DNA of 18,348 bases from Asterionellopsis glacialis (GCA_014885115.2 WKLE02001680.1:1-18348), one strand, 5' to 3'; positions 10,500 to 18,348 are shown, numbered from the stretch's first letter. Numbers and translations: made by a program. The notes: generated from the letters alone by a model not told the origin.

Positions 10500-10796
10500 G
10501 GTTGTAAACAAGGCAGGATTTGATTATACTGCCAAGAAAATATGAATTTCACTCGCCAAGACTTTGAAGTCTGTCTCAGGAGACGGTCGACAAATAAATC
10601 CCACGTTGTCCCACAGAACTTGGGTTTCTCTGGTTGCTTTTGGTTATTTTTGAAAAATATTTTTGTGTGGTTATTGAAGACTGGAAGACACACGGCAAAG
10701 GCGGAAGCAATGATATTTTCTCGTCTGTTCGTTGACCTACATACCATTCCCGGTTGTCTTTGTTTTGAGCTAATCAACTAGGAATAGAGATAGTCC

Positions 10797-11303
10797 TACC
10801 GGTAGAGAGAGTTTTTAGGACCTCTCTACCGCTACAGGCCCTGGCATTTATTACCGGTAGCTTGCCGGGACGTCCTTCACTTTCCCTACCGGTACCAGGT
10901 ATGTATTATAATAATAGTTCCTAATTACCTGGCACTGTACCGCAACTGGGACGGGTTCCAGTTAGGTCCTACCATGTATTCCAGGTATGTAGGACCTACT
11001 ATCGAGAGGACCTGACTAGCCCAGACTCTTCATCAATATCCCTCCAATCGAAGGAGCGGCGGGCGCTTTTATGCATATATATTATGCTTTTACTGCTTTT
11101 TGCTCGGAGATGAGGAAATACCAGTACCAGGTACCGTAACAGCAGTAGGAGCCGAAGCTACAGTTACCAGGTACCTGTACAGTGCATGGGATAATGTCTT
11201 ACTATCATACAAGATCGAATTTTTCATCTTAGTAGGACTAGTAGGACTATGAGTACCAGGTAGGCAGACACAGCTGGCATACCTGTACCACATGTACCTG
11301 TAC
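10797..11303. repeat. Cluster of short self-complementary TACC/GGTA motifs
   Basis: TACCGGTA occurs at 10797-10804, 10852-10859 and 10887-10894. TACCAGGTA occurs at 10893-10901, 11125-11133, 11165-11173 and 11254-11262. TACCTGTAC occurs at 11172-11180, 11280-11288 and 11295-11303. A tandem 9-mer AGTAGGACT lies at 11231-11248. The same motifs appear in the other flanks (118, 246, 11563, 15863). Identity as a mobile-element remnant or a regulatory array is not established. Confidence 0.7.
10800..10831. repeat. Hairpin: 10-bp stem CGGTAGAGAG / CTCTCTACCG
   Basis: Perfect 10-bp inverted repeat (10800-10809 with 10822-10831) around a 12-base loop. It combines the TACC/GGTA motif with the CTCTCT/AGAGAG core of the palindromes at 87-104 and 134-147. 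Confidence 0.75.
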
Positions 11304-11858
11304 TGTACTATCAGGTGGCAGTTCAAGATACCTTACCGCACCCTCATGTTGTCCAAGCTGCAGTAGCACAAGTGCCTAGTAAGTTGAAAATGATATATAT
11401 TTGATATATATATATATTTTATAATATATTTCCCCTTTTCAATATCTACAATCTACGGTTAAATAGGAAACCCACTTTTTCATCGGTCTCAAAAGCATTC
11501 ATTCCACTATGTTGTATATGAGAATTTTTATCATTGTTCTCTTTTGAAATTTTGCTGTGATATACCTGTACTATCTGTAGATGAGCTACATACAACTGCA
11601 ACGGGACCCAAGTTCTGGAGTATATTGGTATCATGTTGGCAGGACAGTTCTTTAGGCTCCAACTTCAAAATAACAGAAGATAGTACGTACAGTACCGCTT
11701 TAACGAGAAATCATTTTTTCATCTCTCTACTACACCATTTTGTCCTTGGTTGGTCTGCCAAGCAGAGCATCGGAAGGTTGCCTCCGTTCAATGGTTGGGG
11801 GGGGGGGTTCTTGATGTTGCCGATTAAAACGAAAAAAGCGAACTTGCGTCGCCTTACA

Positions 11859-14096
11859 ATGATGAAGAAAGTTCACACTTTTATAGAACTCGTCTTCTTA
11901 GGTCTGTGTAGTACTCTGCTACTGTGCCTTGGCAATGCCCAAAGCAACAACGCTAACGCACCGTTACAATATTTTGGAGGGACGGGTCACGATGCTTACA
12001 GTGGCTGGCTGAACGACAACAACAATTCTTACAGCAATTCAGTCTTTTTGCCGTCACCGGAGGGCAATGATCATGGCGTTGCCATTCATTGGAGACTAGA
12101 TGATCGGAACATATATTTGGCAGTTGCAGCTCGAGCGACTGGATGGGTTGCATTTGGGATATCAGAAAATGGGGGCATGAAAGGGGCTGATATGGTGTAT
12201 ATGGAAGCATCACCAATCCCCACACTAACAGATGCACATGTACTCGACAAGATAATGAGTGGACCGATACACGATGAATGCCAAAGTTGGACAATGGTCA
12301 ATGCCCAAACAAACGATGGGTTTCTCATCTTTGAGGCAGTACGATTGTTGAATACATTCGATCCACAAGATCGTCCAATTTTTAATGATGGTTCGTTAGA
12401 TGTTACACCATCGCGAATCATTGGAGCTTGGGGAGATACATCCAAAATATCCTATCATGGACCAGAATCTCGAGTACGAAGTGCAATTCGTTTTTATGGT
12501 TCCGGCATCGTCGAAGAGAATATAGATGCCGAGACAGAAACAAACAAAAATGCAGTAGAAGATTTGGAGTACGATGGTTTTGTAGAAATTCGGGCTAATG
12601 ACTACCCTATCAAGGCTGTTGATACCGAGTATGCTGATTTTTGTGCAACATTTGAAGATTTAGTTGCTCAGGGCCTTCCTGAAGATGATGAAGTACATGT
12701 TGTTGCTATGGAACCTATTCTCAATCAAGACACAGCCAAACATGTTCACCATTTCAGTGTTCACACGTTAGAGAATGCTTTTGCTGGTAGATGTGTCGAA
12801 GTAGGAGCACCAAACATTATTTACGTATGGACGCCGGGTGGTCTACCTTTAATTTTGCCAGACAATGTCGGTCTGCCTTTTGGGAAGGGAGTTTTTGATT
12901 CTGTCAATTTGGTTATCCATTACAACCTCGGTGAAGAGGGGGTTCTGGATAGCAGTGGCGTGCGATTTTACTATACTTCAAAGAAAAGGCAACATGACAT
13001 GGGAGTACTTGTCGTTGGTGACCCCACTCTCAATTTGATTGGCAGTAGTATAGGGGACGGCTTGACTAAGCATACTCTAGATTGTCCTTCATCTTGTTCG
13101 GAAAGTGCCATCGGTGGACAAGCATCAGAGTTAACAGTCATTCGAGAATCACTTCACATGCATGCGTCTGGAGCCCGAATGGTCAATAGACAATTGCGAG
13201 ATGGCGAAATAATTCGATCAGGATCCGTAGACTATTTCGACTTCGATATGCAAGGTACTTTTGATGTGCAGCAAAGACCATTCACAATAAGACCTGGTGA
13301 TTCATTCGAGACAACATGTTATTATGACAATGGTAAAAACAGCGAAAACAAGTTTGGATTTTCTTCGCAACAAGAAATGTGTGATGCTTTTCTATATTAT
13401 TATCCCAAGGTACAATTATCTGATAATTTGCCGTATATGTGTGGCTTCAGGTACAGTCCTCAATGTGATTCAGACTATGAGCGAGTTACATTAGAAGACG
13501 ATACTGAACTTGGACGAGAGTTCGGCGCTCCTGCTGAATTTTGTAGTTTACCTACTGTAGAGTTAAATGGTATTATTGTCCAAACAGGCTATTTCAATGC
13601 TGGTAACAATGGAGATGGTCCTTTCCCACTTGGGTTGTGCGAAGGTGATTGCGACGATGATAGTGAATGTCAAGAAGGACTCATCTGTTTTCAGAGAGAT
13701 GATCAGGAAGCAGTTCCTGGTTGTGCAGGTGACGGAGCACCACGCAACGATTATTGCTACCGTCCAATTACAGAAGAACCAAGCAATTTAGCTAGTAGTA
13801 AACCATCCCTTGCCATTGCGTCTTCACCGTCGACTTCTCCAGTCAGAATTGACAGCGACCCTCCTTCTACGAATCCGGTTACCGAATCCAGCGACGTACC
13901 GTCTGTGACTTCCGTCTACGAGGCGCCAAGTCGGCTGAATTCTTCATACAAACCTTCTCCTTTGCCACCCTCTGCTCCTCATAAAGAAATGGCGGGTATT
14001 CCAGGCCAATCTACCGCCACATCTGATGCAATTTCCACTACAAATAGCATTATTATTTGTTGGCTAGCCACTGTGGTGCTTTTCGGTTTGGTGTGA
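11859..14096 (+). CDS. Secreted DOMON-type II copper monooxygenase (DBH/PHM/MOXD1-like) with diatom Cys-rich module
   Basis: 745 residues from the ATG ahead of a clear signal peptide (MMKK, then a hydrophobic core, cleavage likely near residues 27-28). The frame is open upstream to a TTG at 11544; an ATG at 11814 would add 15 residues. Domains in order: DOMON (about 70-205), copper monooxygenase N-domain (about 245-390) with His297-His298 and His354 at the CuH site, C-domain (about 400-540) with His433, His435 and Met507 (QQEMC) at the CuM site. All expected ligands are present, so it is probably catalytically competent: ascorbate-type, O2-dependent hydroxylation on an unknown substrate. Residues 591-633 form a Cys-rich segment (LGLCEGDCDDDSEC, CFQRDD, VPGC, DYCY), followed by a Ser/Pro-rich stalk and a hydrophobic tail (about 730-745) ending at the C-terminus, suggesting a GPI anchor or a single membrane span. 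Confidence 0.88.
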   Translation: MMKKVHTFIELVFLGLCSTLLLCLGNAQSNNANAPLQYFGGTGHDAYSGWLNDNNNSYSNSVFLPSPEGNDHGVAIHWRLDDRNIYLAVAARATGWVAFGISENGGMKGADMVYMEASPIPTLTDAHVLDKIMSGPIHDECQSWTMVNAQTNDGFLIFEAVRLLNTFDPQDRPIFNDGSLDVTPSRIIGAWGDTSKISYHGPESRVRSAIRFYGSGIVEENIDAETETNKNAVEDLEYDGFVEIRANDYPIKAVDTEYADFCATFEDLVAQGLPEDDEVHVVAMEPILNQDTAKHVHHFSVHTLENAFAGRCVEVGAPNIIYVWTPGGLPLILPDNVGLPFGKGVFDSVNLVIHYNLGEEGVLDSSGVRFYYTSKKRQHDMGVLVVGDPTLNLIGSSIGDGLTKHTLDCPSSCSESAIGGQASELTVIRESLHMHASGARMVNRQLRDGEIIRSGSVDYFDFDMQGTFDVQQRPFTIRPGDSFETTCYYDNGKNSENKFGFSSQQEMCDAFLYYYPKVQLSDNLPYMCGFRYSPQCDSDYERVTLEDDTELGREFGAPAEFCSLPTVELNGIIVQTGYFNAGNNGDGPFPLGLCEGDCDDDSECQEGLICFQRDDQEAVPGCAGDGAPRNDYCYRPITEEPSNLASSKPSLAIASSPSTSPVRIDSDPPSTNPVTESSDVPSVTSVYEAPSRLNSSYKPSPLPPSAPHKEMAGIPGQSTATSDAISTTNSIIICWLATVVLFGLV

Positions 14097-14272
14097 ATTG
14101 TTCAATGCCTTCCAGATAATTCATGAAGCGCTGTCACCTTCAAACTTCGTTTATTAAGTATATTGACAACACTGCACCACACGCGAAGAAAGCATCTAAA
14201 AGTAATTTATACAGGCTTTTACGCAACAGAACGGAATGCTCGCTAATTTAATGTTCCTCAGCGAAGCGACGC

Positions 14273-14286
14273 CATGCCATGGCATG
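14273..14286. repeat. 14-bp perfect palindrome CATGCCATGGCATG
   Basis: Perfectly self-complementary, in the spacer between two convergent genes. It is too short and lacks a T run, so I do not call it a terminator. Confidence 0.8.
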
Positions 14287-14344
14287 TAAAAAATAGTTAA
14301 GAATTGCTTTAGTCGCCTCTTTACTGATTTTGAAATTGCAACAT

Positions 14345-14350
14345 TTTATT
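14345..14350 (-). terminator. Possible poly(A) signal of the 455-aa gene
   Basis: Minus-strand AATAAA, 12 bases beyond the TAG stop of the 14362-15729 gene. Its closeness to the stop implies a very short 3' UTR. Confidence 0.35.
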
Positions 14351-14361
14351 CTTATGAAGAT

Positions 14362-15729
14362 CTAGGAACTTTCAATCAAATTCTTTCTCCATGGCAAACC
14401 ACCTGGTTCAGCTTTTGCAAAGCGTTCTTCCGCAGGATTTTGTTCCGCAGTCTGCATCATTTGTTCATCGAATGCCAAGTTCAAAAACACATCGTATGAA
14501 TCTAACAGACGTTTTCGAACTGGTTCCGCTCTCTCCATCAATTCAGCTTGTTCATGTCGATATTGGGCTCTTCCTTCCTTGGTTTCAATAGGTATTATAT
14601 CAACACCGTAAGCCGATGCATCGTATGGAGATGCAGCCACGTCAAGTTTCCTGGCCTCTAGAGCCGTTTGAAGACATTGCCGTACTAGGGTGGAATCTAC
14701 AAAAGGCTGTAATTTTAAGGATATCTTAAGTAAATCCATTTGTGCATGGACACATGCAGGTTGTTCCAAATCAAGTTGTTGTGATCGTTCAAGAGACGCT
14801 CCATGACGATTCAGTGGTCCTGCTGCCGGTGCAAAGTACCGGAGAGCATCTACATGTGTACACGAGATACCTCGACGTTCTACTGCATAATTGATAGTCT
14901 CTCGAGGTACACGTAGAGACAGGTGAGATTGGTATTTGCCACTAGGAGGTGGTGGAGCCCCTTCAGGTTGGTATTGCATGGCCCATTCGTGCAGCCCATG
15001 ACAGTGCAACACAGGTTCTGCAGCTAGTGTATTTTTTAGGACAGACCGATACCACAAAAATGGCGCAACATTTTTGCCCTTGTGAACTTTTTCTTTGTTG
15101 TTCTTTAAATTGTAGAATAACGATGGACTATACAAAACGCCATCACTTTCGGACACCGATGAAGACTTAATTGGTATTGCTCCTTTCAGATACAAGATTC
15201 CAGAGCCAAGGTCATCTTCGTTGGCTCCTTCCAAAAATATCCCACAATCTCTTTTAGACTTTGCCATTGAAAAAAAGTGGACAGGGGCTTCTAGTTGTTC
15301 ATGTGATTCAATTGTAATTTCATTTTGGTCCATTTCATCATCCAACTTAAATAGGAGAGCTGGATTTGGACTCCAACGAGCCAATCGCTTTGGGCCCCTG
15401 ACTCCTTTAAGACCGTAATATTCTATCAGAAAATTATACACTGGATGTTTTGGATCCAGTGCTGTCATGGCATTTGCATCGGGTACTTGTTTTTGACGAT
15501 TTCCCTGTTTTCGTTTGCGACCACTATTTAATACGTGGTCCGGCGCAGTCAAACCTGGTTGTAAAATTTGTCGTATTTCATCTGAGTGTTTCTTTGCTGC
15601 GTTTCTCCAAACAGGTTCAGCAATCCGTATCAGACGTCCTGGTGTATGAATCATTTGCAGCGACAGACCAAGTGTAATATAGGGATAACAAGAAAAGACA
15701 ATAAAGGTCGCGAATACCTTGGTCATCAT
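14362..15729 (-). CDS. Protein of the bacterial '3-methyladenine DNA glycosylase'-annotated family, with N-terminal leader
   Basis: 455 residues from an ATG at 15727-15729, one exon. I recognise the family by its motif series: HPVYNFLIEYY (95-105), RWSPNP (118-123), HCHGLHEWAMQY (242-253), SCTHVDALRYFAP (289-301), EQPACVHAQMDLLK (322-335), DVAASPYDASAYG (363-375) and ETKEGRAQY (382-390). Bacterial and algal relatives are often annotated as 3-methyladenine DNA glycosylase, but to my knowledge that label is not tied to the known AlkA/Tag/AAG folds, so the activity is unproven. Conserved His, Cys, Asp and Glu residues could form a metal or catalytic site (inference). Residues 1-24 are hydrophobic (FATFIVFSCYPYITLG), suggesting ER/plastid or mitochondrial targeting; a second Met at residue 26 would remove this. 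Two acidic/Ser-rich stretches (about 128-147 and 188-198) look like insertions. Confidence 0.6.
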   Translation of the reverse strand: MMTKVFATFIVFSCYPYITLGLSLQMIHTPGRLIRIAEPVWRNAAKKHSDEIRQILQPGLTAPDHVLNSGRKRKQGNRQKQVPDANAMTALDPKHPVYNFLIEYYGLKGVRGPKRLARWSPNPALLFKLDDEMDQNEITIESHEQLEAPVHFFSMAKSKRDCGIFLEGANEDDLGSGILYLKGAIPIKSSSVSESDGVLYSPSLFYNLKNNKEKVHKGKNVAPFLWYRSVLKNTLAAEPVLHCHGLHEWAMQYQPEGAPPPPSGKYQSHLSLRVPRETINYAVERRGISCTHVDALRYFAPAAGPLNRHGASLERSQQLDLEQPACVHAQMDLLKISLKLQPFVDSTLVRQCLQTALEARKLDVAASPYDASAYGVDIIPIETKEGRAQYRHEQAELMERAEPVRKRLLDSYDVFLNLAFDEQMMQTAEQNPAEERFAKAEPGGLPWRKNLIESS

Positions 15730-15923
15730 CTTGCCACAGCGTTGCCTTTGTTTCTTGTTCTCTGCTTTTTCACTCTCTGCTTTGGCTTGTTGGCTGAAGG
15801 CGGATTTTGAGATCGGCGGACAGGCCGAATATGGAACGGATAATATGTACGTGCGATGCTGAGTACAGGTACGTAGGACCCCCCTTTCCTGGTACCTGGT
15901 TGACAGACACTGTCGAAGAAGTC
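15730..15923. other. 5' flank of the 455-aa gene with TACC/GGTA motifs
   Basis: Upstream of the minus-strand gene. It contains GTACAGGTA (15863-15871) and CCTGGTACCTGG (15888-15899), the same motif family seen in the other intergenic regions, beside a short C run. A plus-strand frame that opens at a TTG (15807) passes through this motif block; I take that part as non-coding. Confidence 0.5.
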
Positions 15924-16860
15924 ATGGTGAAAAGGAGTTGCATGCTTCCTCTGTTCACAAGATTTTCTCTAAATGCATCCTGTCTTACATATCGTCTTGA
16001 TAGAAAGATAAGATGTAATTCGTGCTCAAGGTTGTACGAAAAATTCCTTGATTTCCCAAACAGAAAGACGCCCACTTCTGGACGCAGAATTATTTGTGAG
16101 AGACCATGGAATTCGGGATTTGGGAAGCATGATTGGTCAACAAAATCCGAAGGTTATGAATTGGTTATGAATGCCATAAGAACGGTCACAGGTACAGTGC
16201 GATTTATTGAACCAAAGTTGAGTACCAAAGATGGTGCTAGCTCATCATCATTATCATCCCCTATGTCTTCCTCTGATGACCAAGACAAGGATTAGGAGAT
16301 AATGATGTAAGTGAGGAAGAAGAAGACTTCTTTACACCGCCAGGTGTAACTGCCCCAGATTTGTTTGCTGATGTAACCCCAGGAACAGTAACTCCAGGTA
16401 CTGTATAAAAAAACCAAAAAGAAGTAATAAGATTAATTCAGCCTTAAAATTAATTCATCCCAGTAAGATTTCAACAGACATGGAACATTCGTACTGAGAC
16501 TGCCTTATTAACTAAGTCTCACAGAAGGTATGCCAATGATATATTACAACATTTAAAAGTTGTAACTATGGGAAAGCTGGAACATCCAGCTGTCACCCTT
16601 GTACGTTGATACAGAAACCAGTTTTTGATCCAGTGAGAAATATACTTGAAGAACAATTATACAACAGAAAGAATGTTCAAGTGGAGGATGATGAGAAAGG
16701 TGAACAAGAAAATGTAAAGGTATGGACAGTGGATGTACATCATTACTTGGCAGAAACACTTATTAAAGGAAAAAAGAGTGATCATGCCATGCATAATCAA
16801 TGTCTTGACCATCTCATACTGTTTACAAAAATAAGTTTGCTTCTCTTGGACGACAACTAA
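15924..16860 (+). pseudogene. Frame-hopping relic of an unknown protein-coding sequence
   Basis: No family recognised. Protein-like segments follow one another in changing frames. The first, from an ATG at 15924 to 16297, includes a CNSC pair and a Ser/Asp-rich end. The second, about 16295-16408 in another register, reads DNDVSEEEEDFFTPPG and a VTPGT repeat. A Lys-rich stretch covers about 16408-16497; a run starting WNIRTETALLTKSHRRYAND covers 16481-16608; a final one covers about 16606-16860 with KVWTVDVHHYLAETL. One gap could be an intron: GTAACT at 16388 to CAACAG at 16477 (90 bp) joins the second and fourth segments in phase. The first-to-second and fourth-to-fifth changes have no good intron and look like indels. 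It is AT-rich and adjoins a broken retrotransposon, which favours a decayed element; an expressed gene with sequence errors is the alternative. Confidence 0.3.
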
Positions 16861-17115
16861 AAGTAGTGAAAGTGCCCTATGCCGCTAGTGTCAACGGCGG
16901 CACAACACAACAATCAGACAATCAACACACAAAAGAAAAGAAGACTTTTATTTGGTGATGAAAATTATGAGCTTAGTTTAATCCAGAGAATATCCGGCAA
17001 TCTAGTAAGTAGTAAGAAATAAGGAAATTTTAGTAAATGGTAATTTCTTGTGAGTCCGTCTGCTTGCCCACACATCAATCATCCATCCTGAAGAGTGTCC
17101 TACAGGGAGTGTACT
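16861..17115 (-). other. Possible 3' untranslated region/LTR of the adjacent retrotransposon
   Basis: Sequence directly downstream of the minus-strand pol stop. It carries a minus-strand AATAAA at about 16947-16952 and a G+C-rich 6-bp stem, TGCCGC/GCGGCA (16880-16885 with 16897-16902), near TGTCAACGG. An LTR should begin TG and end CA, but with only one end of the element in the window I cannot match it to a second copy or find a target-site duplication, so the limits are a guess. Confidence 0.25.
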
Positions 17116-18348
17116 TCATTCGCTTCCCGAGCTGTCCTGCGTGCATTCATAGTACAGCATCACATGACAAATGTTAACCATCTCTTCTATTACGCCTCTA
17201 CAGATGCGCACAGTACTGTTCGTAAATACTTGAAGCACTTCATGAGGACCCGTGCAAGGACAGTCCATCTTCTTAGGTACAATTCCTGGCTTCTCCAATG
17301 TAACGAGGTCACCTATGTGGTAAACGTGGTGTTGCCGGTTACAGTTTTCTTGTTTGTTGTTTTTATTAATCAACATCTGTTTCTTGTTTTTAATATGAGC
17401 CCAGTTGGCTCGGAATGCAATTGGCAACAACATATCACGTCCAAATACTAGTTGTCCGGGCATGGCTTCTAACATAGTGTGGTAAGTACTGCGTATAGCC
17501 CATGCTACGGAGCTGAGTATGTTATCCCACGGTTCATCATCTCCTATAGTAGGTGGATTGGCGACTTTGCTTTTGCAAGTAACAAGTTACCAATTACTTG
17601 ATGCATGCGCTCTATGATACCGTTTGATTGTGGATTGTACGTGGTTGTTGGCTTTTTACTTAGACCAAAGTTTTTCTGAGTCTTCTCGAAGATTCCCTTG
17701 AACTCTGAGCCGTTGTCGTATCCTATGTACCTTGGTTGTGGATACTGGCATAACCATGCAGAGTGGAATGCTTCTATTACGGTGTCAGCTGTTTTGTCTT
17801 TAAGTGCCTTGATTTTGAACCAGCCTGTGGCAGGATCTATCATAGTAAGACACTGTAGGGTTCGTGTACCTGAATCAAACTTGATATTATATTTTCCAAT
17901 TAGGTCTATATGAACTCTCTCCCATTGTAAGCTTTCAGCCTCTTTAATGAGTAAGTGTCTGTATTTCTCACGTTGCTTTTTACAGAGCTGACATTGTTTA
18001 CATGTTTTGCAGAAGTTCTGTACCTGCTTTCTTAGTCTAGGCCAAGTAAAGTGCTGACGTATGGTTGCTTCTATACATGTTTCACCTATATGTGCTAGGT
18101 ACTCGTGATACCACGCTACGACGCATTGTTGAAGTTTCTCCGGTATATATATTTTACCTTTGGAGTGTATGAGCGGTTCTCCTTCAACTTCTCTAGTCGT
18201 AAACGTACCAGGTTTTGCGTCTTGCATTAGTTTCCTAAGCGTTTGATCTTTTTGTTGATATAGTTTAATTAACGGAGGGAATATCGGAAAGGCTGTTAAG
18301 TTCTGGAACTTCATCAAATTTGTCATATGCGTCATCTGCCCATCTTGC
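17116..18348 (-). pseudogene. Ty3/gypsy-type retrotransposon pol, integrase part, frameshifted and partial
   Basis: Frame A (17544-18348) is open to the window edge; its first internal Met is at 18335. Counting from that Met: H2C2 zinc-binding domain (His77, His82, Cys109, Cys112), then an rve catalytic core with Asp144, Asp207 and Glu242, exact D,D(35)E spacing, in HIDLIG, YDNGSEF and NGIIERMH. It ends at a TAG (17544-17546). Integrase coding resumes in another frame across the T run at 17566-17568 (an A run on the coding strand): VANPPTIGDDEPWDN, then PGQLVFGRDM, AFRANW and a GPY/F-like module (GPHEVLQV, TVRICRG), ending at 17116. Loss of one base there explains the switch; a programmed frameshift inside integrase would be unusual. 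RT and RNase H would lie beyond 18348. This copy is probably dead. Confidence 0.85.

Larger units (their letters stand above)
10500..11858. other. Intergenic region between divergent genes, motif-rich, no gene seen
   Basis: About 1.36 kb between two head-to-head genes. The first 280 bases flank the TYW3-fusion start and contain short frames on both strands (10542-10781 plus, 10421-10777 minus) without recognisable protein character. 10790-11310 is filled with TACC/GGTA-type motifs. 11391-11432 is an AT run including (TA)n at about 11404-11416, and 11797-11807 is an 11-G run. Promoters of both genes must lie here; no specific element can be assigned. Confidence 0.6.
14097..14361. other. Convergent intergenic spacer
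   Basis: 265 bp of shared 3' flank between two tail-to-tail genes. It contains a 14-bp palindrome (14273-14286) and a minus-strand AATAAA (14345-14350). No gene seen. Confidence 0.6.

Noticed and set aside
10500..10511. Four extra codons at the start of the TYW3 fusion
   Set aside because: The first of these codons is TTG, not ATG; the first ATG is at 10497-10499.
10542..10781. 79-codon plus-strand ATG frame beside the TYW3-fusion start
   Set aside because: No recognisable motif, lies in the probable promoter/5' UTR of the minus-strand gene, and a comparable frame exists on the other strand over the same bases.
11544..11858. Upstream extension of the copper monooxygenase frame (105 extra codons)
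   Set aside because: It begins at TTG, contains an intergenic TACCTGTAC motif and an 11-G run, and would bury the clear signal peptide that begins at 11859.
17544..17570. Programmed ribosomal frameshift in the integrase
   Set aside because: The register change falls inside the integrase domain rather than at a gag/pol boundary, and the frame ends only a few codons later; a one-base loss in an A run is the simpler explanation.

Overview
The window looks like nuclear DNA of a diatom or a close stramenopile relative. The genes carry short GT-AG introns (80, 94 and 92 bp), stand close together in tail-to-tail pairs, and have animal/plant/fungal-type products. One of them ends in a cysteine-rich segment of a kind I know mainly from diatom secreted proteins. 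I cannot name the species. Several open frames in the window begin with TTG or lie antisense to real genes, so starts were chosen as ATG and judged by protein character.

Layout. 1-415 is 5' flank with two CT/AG palindromes and two TACC/GGTA-type motifs. 416-8655 (+) is a four-exon gene for a scaffold nucleoporin of the Nup205/Nup192 family, with an N-terminal FSFG-repeat region in the same exon. 8724-10499 (-) is a fused tRNA-modification protein, with TYW3 first and a Trm5/TYW2-family methyltransferase domain second; it meets the nucleoporin gene tail to tail, 68 bp apart. 10500-11858 holds no convincing gene but has a dense cluster of short self-complementary TACC/GGTA motifs. 11859-14096 (+) encodes a secreted DOMON plus type II copper monooxygenase (DBH/PHM/MOXD1-like) protein with the diatom-type Cys-rich module and a probable GPI-anchor tail. 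14362-15729 (-) encodes a 455-aa protein of a family that bacterial genomes usually label '3-methyladenine DNA glycosylase', here behind a hydrophobic leader. 15730-16860 contains a patchwork of protein-like frames that change register several times, probably a decayed gene or element. 16861-17115 may hold the 3' end (LTR or UTR) of a retrotransposon, and 17116-18348 (-) is the 3' part of a Ty3/gypsy pol gene (integrase), broken by a frameshift and cut by the window edge.

Working together. The four intact genes are unrelated in pathway (nuclear pore, tRNA position-37 modification, secreted copper oxidation chemistry, putative base-repair-like protein), as expected for eukaryotic gene order; I see no operon or gene cluster. 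The most interesting points are the FG-repeat/Nup205 fusion, the TYW3-Trm5/TYW2 fusion with an unusual catalytic-loop sequence, the copper monooxygenase joined to a diatom Cys-rich module, and the intergenic TACC/GGTA motif family.
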